Below, piece by piece: positions 48,501 to 56,400 of a stretch of DNA of 64,000 nt (the stretch's first letter is position 1; the number at the start of each line of letters is the position of its first letter). The DNA comes from Ulva prolifera (Eukaryota > Chlorophyta > Ulvophyceae > Ulvales > Ulvaceae). A program made the position numbers and the translations under genes. Location: assembly GCA_023078555.1 (NCBI GenBank), contig CM041202.1, forward strand, positions 2,414,022-2,478,021. The letters run 5' to 3'. Below the pieces are notes generated by a model that saw only the letters and a program-made list of their open reading frames with translations, was not told the DNA's origin and did no database searches.

Positions 48501-49509
48501 GAGCGCTGAGCACCACTGTGCCCGCACAGGCCACCACATGCTCTTCATTTCCTCCCATCTTCACGACCTCCACTGGCGTGGAACGCTTGTCATGAAGCAT
48601 ACTGAGGTCTGAGACGTAATTATGCGTCGCCCCTGTGTCGAAGTGCACATAGTTCGATCGGTCTGACGGAACCTTCACCGTCGCCATGGCCACGCGCGCG
48701 GTCCTGACGCACAGCGCGCGACCTGCACCCTCCTTGCTGCCCTCACCGCCGCCATCCCTCCGGTTGGCCCACTGCAGCTTCTTGCCAGCAGCCATATCGT
48801 CCTGCTTCTTGGTGCACTCAAAATGTTTGTGCCCCTCCTTGCCGCAGTAATGGCACTTCAGTGGCCTGCGAGCCTTGTTCCGCTCCCTCTTCGCCACTGC
48901 TGCAGCCGCTCGCGCAGCTGCACCCCTGTCGGGCAGGATCGCCGCCAGGTCCCTCAGCTGATTACACAGCTGGTCCAGACCCGCGCCTTGACTCATCGCC
49001 ACCCCCAGTTGTACTCCCACAACATTCGCCAGGGCAGGCCTGAGCCCCTTCACAAACTGGTTGGTCAACACTGGCATTGATGTCTCCATGTCTGCCTCTA
49101 CGAAATCATCTCTGATTTCCTTCACACGGTCTATGTACCGCTGTACAGAGTCGTCGCCTTGCTGCAGCTCAGTCGCCTTACGCAGCATCTGCGGCCTTCG
49201 GACAGCTAGTCCTCCTCTGTAGTCATCGTGCAGCGCGTCCCATGCTGCCTTCGCAGTCCGCGCACGCGTCACGAACGCCTGTAATGCACCCTTAGTGTGC
49301 ATCTTCAGGCATGCCCTCACCTTCCTATCACGGGTGAGCGCAGCCTCCACGGCTGCTTGTTCAGCTTCATCAGCTGCTTGTCCTGGTTCCTCATACAGCA
49401 CGTCGTCCAGATTTTTCAGGACCAAGATTGACTCCATTTGCCCGAACCAGTGACGGAAGTTTCCTTCGCGTGTTAGCACCTCGACTTTCGTCGATATCCC
49501 GTCAGCCAT
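45514..49509 (-). CDS. copia gag-pol polyprotein, frameshifted in RNase H
   Basis: 1331 codons starting in an ACCATGG context. Gag occupies about residues 1-240, with zinc knuckle C219-C222-H227-C232 (CX2CX4HX4C). Aspartic protease motif DTGA is at 291-294. The integrase zinc domain has H424, H429, C458 and C461; the catalytic core has D488, D551 and E586. An acidic linker spans about 735-800. Reverse transcriptase has D960 and the VHVDD box with D1042-D1043. RNase H has D1231, E1274 and D1307. The frame then runs into 18 unrelated residues and a stop at 45514. The natural C-terminus (with SKHIDIQYHF) continues in another frame to a stop at 45345-45347, beside the polypurine tract. One extra base near 45551-45556 explains this, so RNase H in this copy is probably defective. 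Confidence 0.95.
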   Translation of the reverse strand: MADGISTKVEVLTREGNFRHWFGQMESILVLKNLDDVLYEEPGQAADEAEQAAVEAALTRDRKVRACLKMHTKGALQAFVTRARTAKAAWDALHDDYRGGLAVRRPQMLRKATELQQGDDSVQRYIDRVKEIRDDFVEADMETSMPVLTNQFVKGLRPALANVVGVQLGVAMSQGAGLDQLCNQLRDLAAILPDRGAAARAAAAVAKRERNKARRPLKCHYCGKEGHKHFECTKKQDDMAAGKKLQWANRRDGGGEGSKEGAGRALCVRTARVAMATVKVPSDRSNYVHFDTGATHNYVSDLSMLHDKRSTPVEVVKMGGNEEHVVACAGTVVLSAPGGQVKLLEALCVPTMHMNLMSGAYVTDQGGSYHGKGQTLEVKDADDTVLLRGAKQDGLYLMDCQVIRTDVPMPTAFANVAVDAEVWHRRFGHVGMDNLYKVEKAVDGMGRVNWPEKHAPLCEICPRAKQCEEHYARSSSRAEKPMELVHSDVMGPFPVAGFRDERYAVTLLDDYSSYAEVICVKNKSDVAPAVIERLTEWERQTEHKLKVLRTDHGTEYMGALKRWCRRNGVVRQLSAPRTPKQNGRAERYNRTVLERMRAMLLDAMMLKCFWTFGLDTAAYTRNRIPVKGQVVTPYEKFWGVRPDISHLRVFGCKATLFVPSKLRDKLDAVSEEVIFVGYARHSKAYRLVQHVNGEFKLKESANVSFQEDRVMPAMETCASASQEAASVYHDLMLDVPEQQPDEDDAMLDDESVAWSLNDDAEDPDEDWVNEADDAYAAMEAEDADAEDDGSDSDPDAEPGGAPDAEAGGEDQAAPGRYPQRVRHAPNLPYQAHLFMAKGEQPEEDLLVPPRSYKEAMKRPDAAEWEQAKNDEYASILAKGVFEVCELPPGERALPAKGVCDLKFDAKGNLERYKYRLVVLGNLQGKDDVGEVFAPTAQSATFRMMLAMKAANPRLKLRQVDVKCAFLHSDLDEVVYVRLPEEFGGGVWKLRKALYGLKQAPRAWNETLTKAMMSEGFTVSENDPCLFIRGEGRSKSYVLVHVDDSAILAEEGEEKKILEMLGKHFEVKDLGPLHFFLGQEVEEVAGVGLLLKQPQYAKNVLQRASMWDCKPKATPMETRHMMTKTTGVELKDDDPRKAAYGETVGALLYLSTHTRPDLAYPVGVLSRFMAKPTDVHFQAMKRVLRYLRGTWNHGLMFRFDPEDKMKGVKTFTEADFKELGVIRDEALKLYSDADLAGDLDNRKSTSGMMLMMHGCPVMWSAKLQTVVATSTAEAEYMSAAMAVKEALWMRKLLGDIYGRVERMTVYCDNQSALHLMKQRTAACWCSRKEQAH

Positions 49510-49670
49510 GGTAACAAAATTGAGTCACCAAATCCACAGACAATTACGTCCTGCGATTGTTCCACAGACAGTTACGTCCTGTGTTGGCTTTTCCCTGACC
49601 AATCACGGCTCAGAGATCATCGACCAGTGACGGCTCGATGACGGGTGCGTGCGCAGTCTTCTCACGCCGA

Positions 49671-49683
49671 TGGACCCATAACC
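49671..49683 (-). other. copia primer-binding site, initiator tRNA-Met anticodon-half type
   Basis: Plus strand TGGACCCATAACC directly abuts the 5' LTR. This equals, with one difference, the anticodon-arm segment of eukaryotic initiator tRNA-Met (GGGCCCAUAACC, with CAU as anticodon). The element RNA would therefore pair with the 3' end of a tRNA 5' half rather than with the CCA end. Drosophila copia is known to prime from such a half-tRNA. Confidence 0.85.
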
Positions 49684-49994
49684 TGTGGCAATATGAGCTC
49701 TGTTAGCTGCTATGATCACTAGTCATACAGTACAGACTCCTGCACCACGTAGTACGCTCAGCACACTGATCTCTGCTATTGTCAGACGACAGACACACAC
49801 AGACAGCAAAGCATTCTCACCTGTCAATTGCCAGTCAAAGATGACCTGGAATTGACAGCTACGTCCTATATTCTGTGCACTGGACAGCCGACCTACGGTC
49901 TGCCCGCAGACTCACAGCCAAATGCATGTGATCTGCTGCACTCGCGTTATCACAGCTACGACACGCTTGCACCAGGGGAGCTCTGCTTCCCACA
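49684..49994 (-). repeat. copia 5' LTR, 311-bp form
   Basis: It begins TGTGG and ends CCACA on the plus strand and lacks the 109-bp extension present in the left LTR and in the 1-405 copy. ACAAT follows at 49995-49999. Confidence 0.95.
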
Positions 49995-50116
49995 ACAATG
50001 CGCAAGCCTGACTGACCAAGTGACGCAGTGCGGACATGTGCTGGCGTAGCTGGCGTAGCAGTGCAAATGCAGCTCGAGCTGCATGAGATGCATGCTCCAA
50101 CCTCGAGAATAGCTTG

Positions 50117-50209
50117 CTAGTGAGGCCGAGGCTGCAACGCCTCATTAATGGCAGCATCGGCCGTGGCCGGCTCAGAGCTTCCGCGGCGCCATTGCGGCGT
50201 CACGCGCGC
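50117..50209 (-). pseudogene. gene C, 3' end of last exon, cut off by the gypsy element
   Basis: On the minus strand this encodes the C-terminal tail (ARV.PQ...SEPATADAAINEALQPRP) and stops at 50117-50119, matching the end of gene B residue for residue in most positions. It continues the exon broken at 62367; the CGCGC target duplication is at 50205-50209 and 62367-62371. Confidence 0.85.
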
Positions 50210-51003
50210 TGTTGTAATGGCCAAGTCTGTCTGCTCAGAAGCACACCTATTCCAGATATGCAGGCACCAATTGTGGATACATGTGTATGTATCTCAGGCT
50301 AGTGCCTTGCAAAACTTGAGCCAGGCGAAAGTATACCAAAGAATACCTCAGAATGCCAGCATGTACCACGTCACAGCTGTGCACATGAGCTGCATGCATA
50401 CAGCTACATGTGCATAATTCCACATGCCCAAAAGTGCCACTAGCATTCCTCAACATGTATAATCTCACATACCAATCCCATGTATCATGCCACCTTTTGC
50501 CACAGCCTTTTGGCAGTGCGAAGTGCCAGCTCAGTGCATGACACGTCATGCATGCGGCGCATGCATACTCCTGGTCTGCGCTTGCGCACGCCAAGGGTGC
50601 AGCGTCAAAGACCATGCCAGCCAACCTACGTCTGCGTATCCATGCAGCACGATGTTGCTGCATTGGATTGACGGAGGATGATACATGCCAAATCCCAATG
50701 CCCGCAGCAGATCGCCAGATCTCGCGGGATGCTGCACCCTGATCCGTACAGAGATCAACGAGCAGCGCGATTCCACAGTTCCACAGAGCTATCAGTAGCG
50801 AGGACAGCACAAAGCAGGGATGGACCTGGGCACATATATTCCAAGTGTTTTGCTGTGATCGACACAATTACCTTTGGTCGATTGGGGCGCTCCTGTTCCA
50901 GTCATTCCACTGTGTGCTACATTGTTACCCGAGTCCTTCTCTCCTGTCGTTTCTGTACGCTCGCTAGGGTGCCCAGCTCCCTGCGCTACCCGACAATTCA
51001 ACA
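50210..51003 (+). repeat. gypsy 5' LTR
   Basis: Starts TGTTGTAATGG and ends GACAATTCAACA. It is the same length as the 3' LTR. Confidence 0.97.
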
Positions 51004-51018
51004 GGTATCGGTGAGGCT
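51004..51018 (+). other. gypsy primer-binding site
   Basis: GGTATCGGTGAGGC directly follows the LTR and resembles the usual TGGTATCAGAG site for the 3' end of initiator tRNA-Met, with the first T replaced by the final A of the LTR. The match beyond GGTATC is partial. Confidence 0.6.
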
Positions 51019-51026
51019 TCTCTGCC

Positions 51027-53402
51027 ATGGCCGATCCTAGCGAGTATAGTCAGTTTTATGCGTCTGTCGTTCAGCCTCCAGATGACGATGGCGTACCTCC
51101 CGACCTCATCCAACTGTCAGGCTTCGACGCTTTGCAAGCAGCAGAGCGCGAGGCAATCCGCCTGGCCATATCCCTCCTGCTGACACTTACGAAGGCTTTC
51201 TTCGAAGCGACTCGACGCTCGTCTGTCGAGGTGCTGAAGTCGTACGGCCAGGCTTCCCGCACCCTGCTCCAGATGCTCGTCCAAAGCACCACCGACCAGA
51301 CGCCCCCTCCGTTCGAAGCTCTTCGACGAAGGTCCCACCTGAATGGCGACCAAGTGCGCGAGCAGCTGCGAGCAGCCACTGCGACAACCTGCGCCTCCAA
51401 CTGGGGTCCACCTGTGGGCTGCGTGCGCGATCTTCTCTCCGTCAGCGCGATGGCCTTCTACACCTGGACTGGGGGCGCCCTCGCTGCCACCATTCTGGAC
51501 TTCGTATATTCCTTCTCTACAGATGCTGCTGCCTGGGCAACCGTATGGCTACAGTGTCCTGTGGACCACTCCCACCTGGACTTCCCTGCCCTCGCCTTGC
51601 GCGTCACGTCGCATCGCGCAAGAAGCACCAGCTCCAGCCCCGCGGCCATGGTGTCGCAGCTCGCCACCCTCGCCGTCAGCGCCATTGAGCCGATCGTACG
51701 GTCCATGTACACAGCAGCGTCTATCCTACCTGGGACTACAGCGAACTACTTCGAGGAGCAGCTGTTCCGCGCGACATCCGCGCAGGTGGCAGCAGCGCCC
51801 GCGCTGCAGTACGCCGGCATCGTGCGATCGAACCTGGTACTGTCATCCCTGCCTCACGTGTCGAGCCTGCCATCGTACACCCCGAACTTCACAGACGACT
51901 CGAGTGCAACCTGGTTTAGGTCTGCTGATTATTTCTTCGCATCCATACATTTTCCTTTGTCTGATGCGGTTCGCGGCGATGCATCCGCTGAGCGAAAGTG
52001 GCATCACTACGTGTGCGAAGTTTTGAACAACCGCGTCTTATGCATGAAACTATCTGAGGCCCAGGTGATCAAACATTTGTCCAAGGGTTTCACTCGTGAT
52101 GCCATGCACTACCAGGTTGCCACAGAAAAAGCCATGTCTCCTGAGTGCACCGTTCGTGAATGGCTGGATGCCATACGTGACTTTTTCTTTACCAACGGGC
52201 AATTCAGAATGCATATCGAGGGAGCCTGGAGCAAATACCGTGCTGGAAAAGCCTCCAGCTTCAATGACTTGGTGCATCATGTCCGCATATATTACCAATT
52301 GATCTTTCTCGATTATGTGGACTTGCCAGGCAAAATGTCCCTGCAAGATTTTGCATGGAACTTGTTTGACAAATTGCAGCACCTCATGTCCCCTGAGTGC
52401 ACCTCAGAATTGTCAGCCACAGTCAAAATGTTCATGCCACTACCAGACCTGCTACAAAAATTGACCACACATCTGGAGAACAGCCACACATGGCCGACCG
52501 AGCGCGCAAATTCACATGCCATAGCATTTGTCACATGGTGTGTGGACAAGCTGAACACAGCCAAGGAGACAGCCAACACAGCCAAGCGCTTTGCCACATT
52601 CTCTGCCAACCATTACCAGGGTGTAGATTTTGCATCCACCAGCACCCATACCACCCCCACCCGTGAGATGCCAGCCCATGGCCACACATCAGCACCAAAA
52701 CGAGGCCAGCGGCAGATTGCCATGGCATATACCAATACCCAAAGACCAGGCCAGAGTCGCAGCCAATTTTCTAACAACCGTTCAACATATGTGCAGCCAT
52801 CTACGCCATGTTCCAGCGTCACCCGGGAGCGCTTACCAGGCCTCCGGGACGCCCGTAAGCTTCCATTCCAACAGAAGCAGGCCTGGCTCGATAATGCCAT
52901 GGACAGCCCCACCGTACCACAGTGGATCAAAGATGTGTATGCGTTTGAAGTTGCCAACCACAACGCGCCATTCACCATCCACGGTCTTGCGGCAGCCTGC
53001 CGTAAAGAGCTCCCTTACTACCTTCCATTCACACCCGTGGCCGTCGGGATATTCCTCTTGGAAGCAACTTTCCACCACCGCAAGCGAGTTTGCGGCATCT
53101 GCCCCTCCTCCATGCCTGACAGCGACAGGTACCACCGCATCGCGGACTGCCCTACCGCGCGTTCCATTGCGCCGGAGGCACTCGCAACCTGGGCGCAACA
53201 CCCTGCCAACAAGAACAAGTGCCTGATGGCAGTGGAGCCCGCCGACGAGCTACCGCCGCCACCACCCCCGCCGCCGCAGCCGCAGCCGCAGAGCGCGGCA
53301 AACACTCCAAATTCCGCGGGCCCCCGCAATCGCAAACGGTATGATGATACCCCTCAGACTCCGAACAAACGAGCACGTGCCCCTGGCAACCATATCCGTT
53401 GA
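51027..53402 (+). CDS. gypsy gag
   Basis: 791 codons from an ATG 24 bases after the LTR (GCCATGGCC context) to TGA at 53400-53402. The central part, around residues 300-520, has the look of a retrotransposon gag capsid (WHHYVCEVLN, KHLSKGFTRDAM). Near the C-terminus C-G-I-C...H...C (CX2CX10HX4C, around 690-710) may be an elongated zinc knuckle; the canonical CX4H spacing is absent. A Pro run and a basic tail end the protein. The pol frame continues in the same phase after the TGA. Confidence 0.92.
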   Translation: MADPSEYSQFYASVVQPPDDDGVPPDLIQLSGFDALQAAEREAIRLAISLLLTLTKAFFEATRRSSVEVLKSYGQASRTLLQMLVQSTTDQTPPPFEALRRRSHLNGDQVREQLRAATATTCASNWGPPVGCVRDLLSVSAMAFYTWTGGALAATILDFVYSFSTDAAAWATVWLQCPVDHSHLDFPALALRVTSHRARSTSSSPAAMVSQLATLAVSAIEPIVRSMYTAASILPGTTANYFEEQLFRATSAQVAAAPALQYAGIVRSNLVLSSLPHVSSLPSYTPNFTDDSSATWFRSADYFFASIHFPLSDAVRGDASAERKWHHYVCEVLNNRVLCMKLSEAQVIKHLSKGFTRDAMHYQVATEKAMSPECTVREWLDAIRDFFFTNGQFRMHIEGAWSKYRAGKASSFNDLVHHVRIYYQLIFLDYVDLPGKMSLQDFAWNLFDKLQHLMSPECTSELSATVKMFMPLPDLLQKLTTHLENSHTWPTERANSHAIAFVTWCVDKLNTAKETANTAKRFATFSANHYQGVDFASTSTHTTPTREMPAHGHTSAPKRGQRQIAMAYTNTQRPGQSRSQFSNNRSTYVQPSTPCSSVTRERLPGLRDARKLPFQQKQAWLDNAMDSPTVPQWIKDVYAFEVANHNAPFTIHGLAAACRKELPYYLPFTPVAVGIFLLEATFHHRKRVCGICPSSMPDSDRYHRIADCPTARSIAPEALATWAQHPANKNKCLMAVEPADELPPPPPPPPQPQPQSAANTPNSAGPRNRKRYDDTPQTPNKRARAPGNHIR

Positions 53403-56400
53403 GAAACTGGCAAGCCGCCTCTTGGCTGCCCATCTTGGGCGGTGGAGCCTTTTGTACTAGCGGCTGACCACGCCTCAGGCCACGGCATTGTTTTTCCTTC
53501 CTCGCTCAGCACAGCTGACAAGTCATTATTCGATATTTCCACGCTATCCTGCCCTATTGTTGTTACCTTGCCATACACTGATGATGCACACGTAGCATTG
53601 AGACATTTACATGCCATCAACCTGAATGGGCACCATGTCACAGTAGCCATCCCTGGCCGCTTGTTTGATAGTGATGCGTTCGTGCCGTACACTAGCAGAC
53701 ACAGCTACAGCACAGTGGACAAAGCCAATGCATTGTTGTCCTATACGGACGGCCGCCCAGTGCCAGGTCACCAGACGTTCCATGTTTTGCGATTGATGTC
53801 CAACCAGCAGAGCCTAAATACATCTGCTATGTCTTGTGCTAGTCAGAAAATTGACGCTGTCGATCTGATCTGCACAGTCCCCATCCACATCAAAGGCAGC
53901 CGCTTGAAGGCGCTTGTAGACACAGCCTCCAATCACAGCATGATTACAGTAGAATTCCTACAGGCCAATGCCATACCATATCACCAAAGCGCATCCACGT
54001 CGCATGGCATCTCTGGGAGTGCAGCACCCTGCCTCGGTACTGTCACATTATGCACAAGCATAGGCCGCCAGCGTCGCGATGTCACGTACACTGTGGTAGC
54101 AAGTTTGCCGGCTGCAGAGTGGCATGCACCCAATCACGCGCTATTGGGTCTTGATGTGATTGCCGTCACGCACATGAAACTCGAGTTTGATGATCCGGAC
54201 ATTCGCATCATCGTGCCTGGCCGTAAGGCTGGCCCCCGAAAGCATTCTCGTGATTGGCAGCATGTCGTGCACATACCCAAACGCACACCTGCTTCACAGG
54301 GAACATCAGATGAGTATGCATGCACCAGCCGTAAGCTGAAATCTATGGTCAATCGTGCTAAATGTGGTAAGTCGCCTCTGTACGTGGTGCATGTCAAACC
54401 AGCACATGCACGCGTCGAGCCTTCCAGCGATATGCATGTATGTGCGGCGTCGAAAAAGAAAGGTTTTCTGTCCCAGCAGCAAGTACCAGCACCAGTCCAG
54501 CAAGATGTAGCCACCATCCCACAGTGTGTTCAAGAGATAGTACACAAACATTCTAGGTCCGGAGGCACGCTCGGGCCTGCACCCCCAAATACCACAGCCT
54601 TAGGCTTTGAGATGAATATTGAGAATCTGCCTGGCACCAGACCACGTGCTGCCCGCCAGTACAGATTGACTCCACTGGAACACTCTGAACTGGAAAAGCA
54701 GGTACAACACTTGCTTGACATGGGCTGGATTCAGCCGTCCATCTCCCCTTGGGCAAGCAGCGTCCTTTTTGCTCCCAAACCCGGAGGTAAACTGAGACTG
54801 TGTGTCGACTACCGCTACCTGAACGAGAACACAGTAAAGAATACATACCCATTACCACGCATAGATGCCTTGCTTGATAAATTGCAAGGCCAGAGATACT
54901 TTTCTGCATTGGATCTTGCTTCTGGATATCACCAGATCAGACTAGCCCCGACATCCCAGCCAAAAACTGCATTCCGCACCCCTGATGGCCTGTACGAATG
55001 GACGGTGATGCCATTCGGTCTCACCAATGCACCGAGTGTTTTCCAACAAGCAATGCACGTGGTTTTGCGTGGACTGATTGGCAAGATTTGCCTTGCATAC
55101 CTCGATGACATTATCATCATTTCCAGAACTGCTGAGGATCATGCCATCAATCTTGATCGTGTGTTGACTAGGCTGCATGAACACAACTTTTTCTGCAATG
55201 TTGTCAAATGCCAATTTGCCATGCAAGAAGTCAAATACTTGGGCCATATTGTTACAGCAGATACCGTGAAGCCAGACCCACACAAGGTTTCAGTGTTGCA
55301 ACAATGGCCTGAGGCTGATTTAAAATCGTCAACCAATACCATCCGATCATTCTTGGGTCTTGCTGGCTATTTTCGCAGATTTATTCCAAAATTTCCCACC
55401 CTTGCTGCCCCACTCCTCGAGCGCATGAAAGCCAAAGGCAAGAGCGCATGGACTGAACAATGCACTCGAGCATTCAATGACATCAAACATGCTCTGATCA
55501 ATGCCACAGGCCTGCGCCATCCCAATCTCAACCAGCCCTTCCATGTATACACAGATGCCAGTGATTATGCCTATGGAGCTGTCTTGATGCAAGACCATGA
55601 AGCAGCTCTGCATCCCATTGCATGGGTAGGCCGAAAAATGAATTCCTCTGAGGTCCACCATGCCACTTTTGAAAAAGAGCTGGGCGCCATTGTTTTTGCT
55701 GCACGCCAATGGCGTTGCTATCTGGAAAATGGCCACCCCGTGTATGTCCACTCTGACCATAATCCACTGAGATACTTGCAGACCCAGCAACGCTTGAATA
55801 ACAAGCAAGCGCGTTGGGTAGAGACGCTGTCCCGCATCAACTGGCACATCATGTACGTGCCTGGTGACAAGAACGTGGTGGCTGATGCAGTGTCTCGTGC
55901 CACGCACCTGCCTACCATGACAGTACAACTGCATGATGACCATCCCATTTCTTGTGCCTCTCGTGCGGGAAATGCCATTCCAGTGCAAGTTTCTTATGCA
56001 TTTCCGGCCGTAAGTCTGACCACGGCTATAGCACGCAGATGCCACTCTTCCCCATCCCCGGATCCAAGCGGATACGAGCTTCCAATCGCCAGCACTGGAT
56101 CAACGGCCATATCATCTGGCCAGTCGCCGATGAATCAGGCCATCCCATACCACCAGACGTTGCCAACAATCTCTCCCCAGCCCTGCGACTACTCCCGGCT
56201 ACGGGAGAAGTTCGGTTCACCCCCGCCCGGCCTGTCCCCGCCCATGCCAGACCTGCGTTCCCAGTCGCAATTTCCACCTCTGTCCCAGCCACAGGACCCA
56301 CGGCGGCCCACGCAGCCGCCGCCATCAGTGATTTCCATCAGCTCGGGGTCCAGCCCCCGCATGGGCGAGCAGCTGGAGTCTCAGCGGTCCCCGGTGTTGA

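Larger units (their letters stand above)
44918..49994 (-). mobile_element. complete Ty1/copia LTR retrotransposon
   Basis: The 5077-bp element lies on the minus strand between two copies of ACAAT (44913-44917 and 49995-49999), a 5-bp target duplication. The LTRs begin TGTGG and end CCACA. In element order: 5' LTR (49994-49684), primer-binding site abutting it, gag-pol frame 49509-45514, polypurine tract, and 3' LTR (45337-44918). Integrase precedes reverse transcriptase, which defines copia. The inner 311 bp of the left LTR looks identical to the right LTR, so insertion is recent. It sits just beyond the 3' end of gene C. Confidence 0.97.

Noticed and set aside
50247..50867. 206-residue minus-strand frame in both gypsy LTRs
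   Set aside because: It is duplicated only because the LTRs match; it lies antisense and has no motif.
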